Part shown: positions 23,004 to 30,045 of the stretch, piece by piece
Layout: each line of letters begins with the position of its first letter
How positions within the stretch are numbered: position 1 is the first letter of the stretch
Assembly (NCBI GenBank): GCA_003563375.1
Contig: PWSB01000204.1
Span: forward strand, 1 to 32,104
Origin: Actinomycetota bacterium
GTDB taxonomy: Bacteria; Actinomycetota; Humimicrobiia; Humimicrobiales; Humimicrobiaceae
Direction: 5' to 3'
DNA length: 32,104 bases
Made by a program: the position numbers and the translations under genes
The notes under the pieces: generated by a model
Databases searched by the model: none
The model's input: only the letters and a program-made list of their open reading frames with translations
What the model was told of the DNA's origin: nothing

Positions 23004-24134
23004 ATGAAATATGAATGCTTGTGCCGTATTCCAAGCAGGACCGGGATATTTAAATTAATATATGGTGATGGCAAAATCAAATCGCTAAAGCCTGTGGAGG
23101 CTTTGAATGTGACAGAGTATGATATCCTTTGGCTTACTGCGGGCTTATTTGATATGCAGGTAAATGGTATGATGGGACATTTCCTATCTTCAGATGATTT
23201 AAATGTCAAAAAAATCTTAGAGATTGACAGAGAACTTGAAAAAAGAGGGACTCTGTTTTGGTGTCCAACCATTTGCACTCAAGAAACCAGGATTGTCAAA
23301 AAAAACTTAAAAATATTGAAAAGGGCAATTGAGCAAAAAACGCGGACCGGGATTTTTGGTATTCACATGGAAGGCCACTACATATCAGATTTAGAAGGCT
23401 ATAGAGGCGTTCATTCTCCTGAGTACATAAGGGATCCAGACATTGGTGAATTTAATGAATGGCAAGAAGCCTCCGGAGGCAATATAAGGCTCTTTTCACT
23501 AGCACCAGAAAGAAATGGGGGTATCGATTTTATTAAATATTTGAGAAATCAAGGCATAAAGGCCGGCTTGGCTCATCATTCTGCAGAATACAGCTTGATC
23601 CTGGAAGCAGTAGCTATGGGAGCAGACCTGGCCACGCATTTGATCAATGGCTGTGTTCCTTTCATACACAGGCAGCATAATGTGATATGGTCTCAGTTAT
23701 CAATAGATGAGTTGTGGGCTAGTTTTATTGCAGACGGCCATCACATCCCGCATTATACTTTAAGAGCTGCAATAAAAGCAAAAGGCACCAATAGGTCAAT
23801 ACTGATATCTGACCTATTTTATCTTTCAGGTTTACCCGAAGGGACGTATATATCGGAATCAAATAGGAAGGAAGTAATACTTAAAGACGATGGTTTATGG
23901 ATAAAGGATGAAGATATGTTATGTGGGGCCGCAAAGACCTTGGACAGGGGAGTTGAGTTTATTGCAAGGTATTGCAACTTCAGTATTGAAGATGCCCTGG
24001 TAATGGCTTCAATAAATCCAGCCCTTTATTTTGGGATTGAAGATAAGATGATGATCTACCCGGGCAGAAAAGGGCCCTTAGCAGTATTTGCCTGGAAGAA
24101 TAATAAGCTAGAAGTCGAAAAAATCTTAAAGTGA
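23004..24134 (+). CDS. Divergent N-acetylglucosamine-6-phosphate deacetylase-like amidohydrolase
   Basis: A 376-residue amidohydrolase of the NagA group. Residues matching the single-metal E. coli-type site are visible: GIHMEG (Glu123), LAHH (His191/192), THLINGC (His212), ADGHH (His246/247) and ISD (Asp270). The start AGLFDMQVNGMMG replaces the usual PGFID-Q-NG. It differs from the canonical HxH-type NagA that begins at 31245 in the same window. Last gene of operon B; 17 bases away is the convergent nagB. It probably removes an acyl group from an N-acyl amino-sugar phosphate, perhaps not GlcNAc-6-P. The SD GAGGAAG (22992-22998) sits 5 bases before the ATG. Confidence 0.75.
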   Translation: MKYECLCRIPSRTGIFKLIYGDGKIKSLKPVEALNVTEYDILWLTAGLFDMQVNGMMGHFLSSDDLNVKKILEIDRELEKRGTLFWCPTICTQETRIVKKNLKILKRAIEQKTRTGIFGIHMEGHYISDLEGYRGVHSPEYIRDPDIGEFNEWQEASGGNIRLFSLAPERNGGIDFIKYLRNQGIKAGLAHHSAEYSLILEAVAMGADLATHLINGCVPFIHRQHNVIWSQLSIDELWASFIADGHHIPHYTLRAAIKAKGTNRSILISDLFYLSGLPEGTYISESNRKEVILKDDGLWIKDEDMLCGAAKTLDRGVEFIARYCNFSIEDALVMASINPALYFGIEDKMMIYPGRKGPLAVFAWKNNKLEVEKILK

Positions 24135-24151
24135 CAACTGCTTATCATTTC

Positions 24152-24928
24152 TCATATTATTCTTGAAGCTGATTCCATATCTAAAAACAACTTGGCCTTT
24201 TTAGTCTTACGAAGGATTGAAGCAGGAAACTTAGGGTCTACAGGTTTATTTAAAGTTGAATATACAGCCCCTGACTTTCTGCTTTCGGGGACAATGCAAA
24301 ATATTCTTTTTGCTGCCAGTAATCCCGGAATTGTGACAGAAATCGCATGAGTGGGGACATCCTTTATAGATTTGAAATGCCCCTCGTTGATCTGTTGCTG
24401 ACGGCTTTTCTCTTCCAGTTTTACAACCTTTACCCAAACAGGATCTTCAAAATCTGCAACACCGGGTTCATTAAATGCAAGATGCCCGTTTTCACCTATA
24501 CCTGCGCAACAGACATCTATGGGATGGGCTTTAAGCAGATATTCATAACCTCTGCAGGCAGTTTCTGGATCTTGGGGATGACCAGGGACAGGGAAAAACG
24601 AACTTACATTAGCATGACGCAAAAAATTTTTTTTCAAATATGATGAAAAACTGGCGGGGTGTTCAAAGGGTAGATCAAGATATTCATCTAAATGGAAAAT
24701 ATTTACGGCGGGCCAATAAATATCTTTTATTTTGGTCAATTTCTTTAAAAAGCTTAGCTGTGAATTGCCTGTGGCCAGCATTATGTTTGCGATGTTTTTA
24801 CTACTGATAGCCTCTTTTATAGCGGCAGCGGCTTCTTCTGCTGCAGCTTCACCCATTTGCTGGTTTGTTTGATATATCTCTATGCTTAGATCATCGACTG
24901 TCTTTTCGTGCAATAAACCAGTCCCCAT
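24152..24928 (-). CDS. nagB: Glucosamine-6-phosphate deaminase (NagB family)
   Basis: A 258-residue NagB/RpiA-fold enzyme: ATGNSQLSFL (phosphate loop), FHLDEYLDL with the catalytic Asp81, and GIGENGHLAFNEPG (about 141-154) with the catalytic His. It converts glucosamine 6-phosphate to fructose 6-phosphate and ammonia. The SD AGGAGG on the minus strand is strong. It lies tail to tail with the divergent NagA and head to head (649 bases apart) with operon C, whose last visible gene is a canonical nagA. It is slightly longer at the N terminus than E. coli NagB. Confidence 0.88.
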   Translation of the reverse strand: MGTGLLHEKTVDDLSIEIYQTNQQMGEAAAEEAAAAIKEAISSKNIANIMLATGNSQLSFLKKLTKIKDIYWPAVNIFHLDEYLDLPFEHPASFSSYLKKNFLRHANVSSFFPVPGHPQDPETACRGYEYLLKAHPIDVCCAGIGENGHLAFNEPGVADFEDPVWVKVVKLEEKSRQQQINEGHFKSIKDVPTHAISVTIPGLLAAKRIFCIVPESRKSGAVYSTLNKPVDPKFPASILRKTKKAKLFLDMESASRII

Positions 24929-25193
24929 AAAAACCTCCTTTTTTAGAATTAAGCCTAATGAACACTAATTATTTAAATTATCCTGGGAGGATCCGCTCCG
25001 GCCCAAGTACTATCATGAAGTCCCTAAGCCTCCTATTAAGCACCAAACCGGATTTATGGTATCATAAATTTGGGAGACTAACAATTCCTCTTTTTAATAA
25101 AAAATTTACCTATGTGGCATATCCGGGATAGTGAAGAATAAGTTGGCCAGTGAAACTGTTATGGGAATGGTGATTTCACTATCAAAGAAAAAT

Positions 25194-25223
25194 TTGACAA
25201 TATTCAATATATTATCTTATAAT
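25194..25223 (+). promoter_or_regulatory. Operon C promoter
   Basis: Perfect -35 TTGACA (25194-25199) and perfect -10 TATAAT (25218-25223), spacer 18. Transcription would begin near 25230, about 350 bases before the first called gene. Confidence 0.75.
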
Positions 25224-25230
25224 TAATTAT

Positions 25231-25244
25231 GCAAACGTTTTAAA
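25231..25244. promoter_or_regulatory. LacI/RbsR-type operator-like palindrome at the operon C promoter
   Basis: GCAAACGTTTTAAA holds the palindrome AAACGTTT with central CG, placed over the predicted transcription start. It differs from the TAAGCRCTTA sites near 3574 and 4670, so another LacI-family regulator, not encoded here, is more likely to bind it. Confidence 0.5.
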
Positions 25245-25317
25245 TTTCTGTGGCCTATTGTTATTTTAATCAATTTTAGTATATTTTTGGATTATAAGAG
25301 GTTTAAGGATTTAAAAG

Positions 25318-25434
25318 ATGAATTCTGACAAACTTAAGTCCCCAAAACGAAATTTATTTACCAGAGAAATTTCATGTGACAGAATTTATAACATGTCTCC
25401 TAAATATACCCATACAGGAAATCTAGTTATATGA
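25318..25434 (+). CDS. Possible 38-residue leader ORF
   Basis: ATG at 25318 has AAGGA (25305-25309) 8 bases upstream and runs 38 codons to TGA. The product (MNSDKLKSPKRNLF at its start) is basic, soluble and not recognised. It lies in the transcribed leader of operon C. It may be a regulatory leader peptide or chance; there is no similarity to support it. Confidence 0.2.
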   Translation: MNSDKLKSPKRNLFTREISCDRIYNMSPKYTHTGNLVI

Positions 25435-25494
25435 CGAAACTTTTAGAGAAAGAACTATATAAAGCTTACATAAGGTTTTAAGAATTTCAGTAAC

Positions 25495-25504
25495 AGGAGG
25501 TGAT
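25495..25504 (+). promoter_or_regulatory. Orphan perfect Shine-Dalgarno sequence
   Basis: AGGAGGTGAT is a full complement of the 16S 3' end, yet no ATG, GTG or TTG lies at normal spacing. An in-frame ATC at 25508 would open a 16-codon peptide ending at TAA 25556-25558. It may be a non-standard start, a ribosome standby site, or the mutated start of a small leader peptide. Confidence 0.45.
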
Positions 25505-25577
25505 ATCATCAAAAGACCAATGGGATTTGTTTATATAAATAAATTCCAACATAATTAAAAAAATTGGGGGAGGAAAA

Positions 25578-26672
25578 ATGAAAAAAATAATATTATGTAC
25601 TCTGGTTGTTGTATTTGTTTCAACGCTTACTTTTCTAGGGACAGGTTGTAGGCCCGCAGCTGTAGAAGAAGAGCCTACTGCCGAAGAGCCTGCAGCCGAA
25701 GAGCCTGCAGCCGAGGAGCTTGTAGAAGAGCCTACTGCTGAAGAACCTGCAGCCGAAGAGCCTGTAGTGGTCGCAGAAGAGGATTTAAAATTCATACATA
25801 TCAACGCTAGTGATCCTGCAGATCCTTTTATATCCAAAATAAGTGTGGGTTGGAATGAGGCAGTAGAGAAATTAGGGGTAGATTCAGATGAACGATTCGC
25901 TTATGGAGACGTATCAACGATGATAGATTATACCAATGCAGCCATTGCAGAAAATGTGGACGGTATTTTTGTATTTAACAGTCTTGATGCAGATGCCCTG
26001 CACCCGTCTGTGGAGCAGGCTCTTGACAATGGGATTGCATTTGCTCTGGTGAGTTCCAGGGATCCTGTATTTGGTCCCGAAGACGTTTCTTTTGTAGGCT
26101 TTGACCTTGAAGAACAAGGATATACATCAGGCGAATGGCTGGCAGAACAATTGACAGAAGAAGGAAGGACAACTGATGTAAACGTTGGTATAATGGCAGA
26201 ATTTAATGCACCATATTCTCAAATGAGGAGTGCAGGGATTCTTGCAGCATTGGATGATGCAGGGATAACTTATAATGCCTCAGAAATTTATGAGGTCGGC
26301 GTAGACCTTGGAGAAGCGGTAAATATCGTTCAGTCTTATATGCTAGCTAATCCTGATACAGATGTTCTTTTGGGAATGGGCAGTTTGTCCAGCCCGGCAT
26401 GTGTAATGGTATTGCAGGATCTGGGATATGAACCAGGAGAGACCATATGGGCTGGTTTTGACCTTGCTCCTGAAGTTGTAACCGGAATAGAAGCTGGATA
26501 CGGAGCCAGTAATGTGGATGAGGTGTTCAACTACGGCTTCCTACCGGCTATTGCACTTTACCTGAGAGCGAAATATGATTTCCAGGTTGGAGACCTACCA
26601 GTTGCTACAGTAATGGTAGATTCCACCAATATTGAAGGATTTCTATATTGGGTAGACCAGGGAATAAAGTAA
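25578..26672 (+). CDS. Sugar ABC transporter substrate-binding lipoprotein (CUT2)
   Basis: Signal peptide MKKIILCTLVVVFVSTLTF, lipobox LGTGC with Cys at about residue 24, then a 34-residue linker of near-identical Glu-Glu-Pro-Ala-Ala units (about 27-61). The periplasmic-binding fold starts at KFIHINASDPADPFISKISV and includes NVDGIFVFNSLDAD and LLGMGSLSSPACVMVLQDLG. It is only distantly like the binding protein at 5995, so a different ligand is likely. The SD GGGAGG lies upstream. A strong hairpin with a T-tract follows the stop, before the permease. Linkage to an FGGY kinase and nagA suggests a monosaccharide or amino sugar. Confidence 0.88.
   Translation: MKKIILCTLVVVFVSTLTFLGTGCRPAAVEEEPTAEEPAAEEPAAEELVEEPTAEEPAAEEPVVVAEEDLKFIHINASDPADPFISKISVGWNEAVEKLGVDSDERFAYGDVSTMIDYTNAAIAENVDGIFVFNSLDADALHPSVEQALDNGIAFALVSSRDPVFGPEDVSFVGFDLEEQGYTSGEWLAEQLTEEGRTTDVNVGIMAEFNAPYSQMRSAGILAALDDAGITYNASEIYEVGVDLGEAVNIVQSYMLANPDTDVLLGMGSLSSPACVMVLQDLGYEPGETIWAGFDLAPEVVTGIEAGYGASNVDEVFNYGFLPAIALYLRAKYDFQVGDLPVATVMVDSTNIEGFLYWVDQGIK
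25667..25771 (+). repeat. 15-bp tandem repeats encoding the acidic linker
   Basis: Several copies of a 15-base unit close to GCCGAAGAGCCTGCA encode Ala-Glu-Glu-Pro-Ala in the lipoprotein linker. Near-identical DNA copies indicate recent expansion and likely length variation between strains. Confidence 0.7.
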
Positions 26673-26690
26673 ATCCCTTAGCTCTAGTAA

Positions 26691-26728
26691 CGGCAGGGAG
26701 TAGGAATTCTACTCCTTGCCGCTTTTTT
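26691..26728 (+). terminator. Intrinsic terminator/attenuator between binding protein and permease
   Basis: CGGCAGGGAGTAG (26691-26703) pairs with CTACTCCTTGCCG (26709-26721) with a single G-U pair and a 5-base loop, and TTTTTT follows (26723-26728). This is a full rho-independent terminator placed inside the operon. Partial read-through would give far more binding protein than membrane components. Confidence 0.85.
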
Positions 26729-26781
26729 AAATTTGAGAAAAAGCTTTTAGATTCAATATATTACTTCTGAAAGGCGGCAGG

Positions 26782-27783
26782 ATGAATGACAGGACCACCA
26801 AAAATATAGGGAATTTGAATAATAAAAGTATAGCTAGCAGGATTGGGGCGATAAGAGAAATAATAATCTTTGGGCTGACAGTTGGTTTATTTATAATTTT
26901 TTATTTCACGACCAGAGGTATTATGTTTGCCCCTGCTACTTTAAGGATAATATTTGTTGCTGTTGCTGAATTAGGGCTGGTAGCTATTGGCATAACTATG
27001 TTAATCATAGCTGGAGAATTTGACCTTTCTGTTGGCTCAATATCAGCTATGGGTGCTCTATTGGCTGCCAGGTTTTATCAAATGGGAGTTAATCCGTTTT
27101 TAGCCCTTGGTATCTCTTTGATTGCGGGTATTGCCCTAGGTGGTTTTAATGGTTTTATAACGGTTAGGTTTAAGCTGCCATCCTTCATAATAACGTTGGC
27201 CACCATGATTGGTTACAGGGGCCTGATTTACGTGATCACCGAAGGAGTACCGATAGGTTTCAGGGTTATAGACACTCATCCCGGCTTTCACAGGTTGCTT
27301 ACGGGTATGCTGACAGTGATTCCTATTCCTTTGATCTGGCTTGTAGTGGGTACTGTGATCCTTATATTGCTGTTGAATTTTCGAAGGTTTGGTAACCATG
27401 TCTATGCTGTAGGGGGACACAAGGAAACAGCAAGGGCAATGGGAATAAATATAAATAAAACAAAAATGATCTGTTTCATGATTTTAGGGATGCTTTCTTC
27501 TTTTGCAGGGGTAATGAGAGTAACCCGTATAAGAAGTTTTCATTCGCTGCAGGGAGAGGGGATAGCCTTGCTGGCTATTGCTGCTGCAGTGATAGGAGGG
27601 ACTCTCCTTCAAGGCGGTGTAGGAACAATACTGGGTGCTGTACTGGGAACTATTGTCATCGTGCTGATAGAATATGGCCTTATAATGTCTGGGGTTGGTG
27701 CATATATGTACAACCTTGTTTTGGGAGCTGTTATTATAATAGTTGTAATATTAAACAATGTTATTGAACAAAGGAGAACATGA
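26782..27783 (+). CDS. Sugar ABC transporter permease (RbsC-like, CUT2)
   Basis: A 333-residue hydrophobic protein of the BPD_transp_2 family with about 8-10 transmembrane segments. GEFDLSVGSISAMGALLAAR (about 77-96) is the conserved cytoplasmic-loop motif, and IITLATMIGYRGLIYVI and AAAVIGGTLLQGGVGT follow. It ends by overlapping the ATPase start by 4 bases (ATGA), a sign of coupled translation. Together with 25578 and 27780 it makes a binding protein-permease-ATPase order, unlike the binding protein-ATPase-permease order of operon A. Confidence 0.9.
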   Translation: MNDRTTKNIGNLNNKSIASRIGAIREIIIFGLTVGLFIIFYFTTRGIMFAPATLRIIFVAVAELGLVAIGITMLIIAGEFDLSVGSISAMGALLAARFYQMGVNPFLALGISLIAGIALGGFNGFITVRFKLPSFIITLATMIGYRGLIYVITEGVPIGFRVIDTHPGFHRLLTGMLTVIPIPLIWLVVGTVILILLLNFRRFGNHVYAVGGHKETARAMGININKTKMICFMILGMLSSFAGVMRVTRIRSFHSLQGEGIALLAIAAAVIGGTLLQGGVGTILGAVLGTIVIVLIEYGLIMSGVGAYMYNLVLGAVIIIVVILNNVIEQRRT

Positions 27784-28511
27784 TGGAACAGGTTTCCCTG
27801 CTGGAAACTAAAAATATTCATAAATGGTATGGAAAAATACACGCTGTAAATGGGGTAAGTTTTACGATAGATAAAGGTGAAATTCTAGGATTGATAGGAG
27901 ACAACGGGGCGGGGAAATCATCTTTATTAAAAGTTCTGTCAGGATATCATTGTCAGGACCAGGGAGAGATCTTCATAGAAGGGGAAAAGGTGGTCATCAA
28001 CTCCCCAGCTGATGCCAGAGAGCTTGGGATTGAGACAGTCTATCAAGAAAGGGCATTGGTGGATTCTATGAGTTTGGCCAGAAACTTTTATATGGGTAGA
28101 GAACCTGTGAATAGAGCAGGATTCTTAAACAAAAGAAAAATGGCAGAATGCATAGATGTATTAAAAGAAATAGGGCTTACAATTAACTCTCCAGACTATC
28201 TTGTCGCCAATCTCTCAGGAGGCCAGAGACAGGGTGTGGCGATAGGCAGGGCAATGTATTTTAAGGCTAAAATGGTTCTTCTGGATGAACCCACAACGGC
28301 TTTGTCGGTAAAAGAAGTGCACAGGGTGCTGGATTTAGTGCTTGAATTTAAAGCCGCGGGGATTGCTGTAATCTTTATCACCCACAATATTCAACATGTT
28401 TATGATATCTCTGACAGGTTCTTGATATTAGAAAATGGAGAAAAAATAAAGGATATCGAGAAGGCCGGTACGTCTGTGAAGGAACTCTCAGAAGTCTTAA
28501 TGGGTGAATAA
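27780..28511 (+). CDS. Sugar ABC transporter ATP-binding protein, single NBD
   Basis: A 243-residue single NBD: Walker A GDNGAGKSS (about 40-48), signature LSGGQRQG (about 142-149), Walker B MVLLDEPTTAL (about 162-172) and the H-loop His in IFITHNIQH. CUT2 transporters usually have a fused double NBD, as in operon A at 7067; this shorter, FrcA-like form must act as a homodimer. It overlaps the permease by 4 bases and is directly followed by the FGGY kinase, with no gap. Confidence 0.9.
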   Translation: MMEQVSLLETKNIHKWYGKIHAVNGVSFTIDKGEILGLIGDNGAGKSSLLKVLSGYHCQDQGEIFIEGEKVVINSPADARELGIETVYQERALVDSMSLARNFYMGREPVNRAGFLNKRKMAECIDVLKEIGLTINSPDYLVANLSGGQRQGVAIGRAMYFKAKMVLLDEPTTALSVKEVHRVLDLVLEFKAAGIAVIFITHNIQHVYDISDRFLILENGEKIKDIEKAGTSVKELSEVLMGE

Positions 28512-29984
28512 ATGCCTGAATACATGCTTGGGGTTGATATTGGTACCGGTAGCTGTAAAGCCACTATCCTTAGCAATGAGGGTAATATCATTGCTACATG
28601 TTCAAATAAATATAATACCCATTACCCTAAAAGGGGATGGGCTGAACAAAATCCCCAGGATTGGTATCAAGCATTAAAGCGCTCCCTGCATCATATTTTT
28701 GATAATACAGGCCTCAAAAAAAAAGACATAGTCTCGATCGGGATAGACGGGATGATGAACAGCCCTGTTTTCCTAGACCAAGAGGGCAGGATACTCCGCT
28801 CGACTATCATCTGGATGGACCAAAGAAGCGAGGCCCAAGTTAAATGGTTGAAAAAAAACTTAAAAAATAATATAAAATTTCCTATTACTTCTACTACACT
28901 TCTCAGCAAAGCCATGTGGTTAAAGGAAAATCAACCTGGTATATGGAAGAAAGTATGGAAGATCCTTTTGCCTAAAGATTTCATCAGGTTTAAATTAAGC
29001 AATTCTTTTGTCACTGATTTCTCAGATGCTTCAGCTACCCATTTATTCGATGTAGAAAAACTTACCTGGTCCGATGAGATCATTGGAATAACAGGTATAG
29101 ACAAGAAAAAACTCCCTGAAGCTGTTTCGTCTACAGAAATTGCCGGCCGCCTGTCCAAGGGTCCAGCTGAGGAATTAGGATTGCAGGAAGGAACCCCTAT
29201 AATAGCTGGTTGTTCTGATTCAGCATCTGATAATCTTACTGCAGGGGTAATATATGCAAATCAGTGTTTGATCAGGCTTGGCACCTGTGGTGCATTATTC
29301 ATGCTGATAGACAAATTGCCTGCCGGGCAATCAGAGCGATACTACATAATTGTACATTCCGTACCTGACAGGTGGATGATACATCTAGCCACACCGGCAG
29401 GTCTTGCAATAGAATGGTTCAAGCAGGCCTTTTGCGGGCAGGATTCTGTTATTACTAATGAAACATTTGATGCTAGGGCCAAAGGGATCCCGCCAGGTTC
29501 ACATGGCCTTATTTTTCACCCTTACCTATCAGGGGAACACACTCCTCGTGAAGGGTTTGACCTGAGGGGAGATTTTGTCGGAATAAATCATAAGCATACA
29601 AATGATCATTTTTTCAGGGCTGTATTGGAAGGCATCTCATTTTCCATCAAGGAGTGTTTTGAGACATTTGAAGAAATAAACCCACAAATTAAGTCTATCA
29701 GGGCAGTGGGCGGGGGGATGAAAAGCAGACTATGGCGGGAGATCTTAACAAATATCATCGGCAAAGAAATGGAACTCCCTGTTTTTGAGGACCCATCGTT
29801 TGGGTCGGGGCTGCTGGGAGGGATAGGGGTCGGCCTCTTTGAGGATTTTGAAGATGCTGTAAAAAAATGCGTCCAAATAAAAGAAAGAGTAAAACCCGAT
29901 AAATCAATTCAAATAAAGTATAGCGAGGCCTTTGATTTATATAAAAACGTACTTGATAGACTGCAGGACCTATTATGGATATAG
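28512..29984 (+). CDS. FGGY-family carbohydrate kinase (xylulokinase/gluconokinase-like)
   Basis: A 490-residue two-domain FGGY kinase. N-terminal phosphate loop GVDIGTGSCKATI; GWAEQNPQDWYQAL; central GCSDSASDNLTAG; C-terminal PYLSGEHTPREG and AVGGGMKSRLWREIL, which most resemble xylulokinases. The substrate-loop stretch reads GMMNSPVFLDQEG where xylulokinases have GQMHGLVLL, so the sugar site is altered. It phosphorylates a ketose or sugar acid. Gluconate is a possibility that would feed gnd at 17226, but the sequence does not decide it. It follows the ATPase without a gap, so it very probably acts on the imported sugar. Confidence 0.85.
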   Translation: MPEYMLGVDIGTGSCKATILSNEGNIIATCSNKYNTHYPKRGWAEQNPQDWYQALKRSLHHIFDNTGLKKKDIVSIGIDGMMNSPVFLDQEGRILRSTIIWMDQRSEAQVKWLKKNLKNNIKFPITSTTLLSKAMWLKENQPGIWKKVWKILLPKDFIRFKLSNSFVTDFSDASATHLFDVEKLTWSDEIIGITGIDKKKLPEAVSSTEIAGRLSKGPAEELGLQEGTPIIAGCSDSASDNLTAGVIYANQCLIRLGTCGALFMLIDKLPAGQSERYYIIVHSVPDRWMIHLATPAGLAIEWFKQAFCGQDSVITNETFDARAKGIPPGSHGLIFHPYLSGEHTPREGFDLRGDFVGINHKHTNDHFFRAVLEGISFSIKECFETFEEINPQIKSIRAVGGGMKSRLWREILTNIIGKEMELPVFEDPSFGSGLLGGIGVGLFEDFEDAVKKCVQIKERVKPDKSIQIKYSEAFDLYKNVLDRLQDLLWI

Positions 29985-30045
29985 GATTTTAGGAAGTAAT
30001 TGGCCTGACCTACAAAATGCCATCATGTCCTTATAAGGAGTTTAA

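Larger units (their letters stand above)
24929..25577. other. Long intergenic region between nagB and operon C
   Basis: This 649-base gap holds, from left to right: a short 38-codon frame at 25015-25131 with no SD or similarity (not called); an inverted repeat GATAGTGAA/TTCACTATC (25127-25135 and 25175-25183) with a nested AGTGAAA copy at 25149-25155; a strong promoter (25194-25223); an AAACGTTT operator-like palindrome; a 38-codon leader ORF with a good SD (25318-25434); and an orphan perfect SD (25495-25504). The binding-protein gene then starts at 25578 with its own SD. No tRNA or riboswitch was recognised, though a roughly 350-base transcribed leader leaves room for one. Confidence 0.6.

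Noticed and set aside
25015..25131. A 38-codon frame (MKSLSLLLSTKPDLW...) in the nagB-operon C gap
   Set aside because: No Shine-Dalgarno, lies upstream of the promoter, and no recognisable similarity; length is expected by chance.
28512..29984. Naming the FGGY kinase xylB or gntK outright
   Set aside because: General xylulokinase-like motifs are present but the substrate loop differs (GMMNSPVFL) and no xylose isomerase is present; context gives no decisive substrate.
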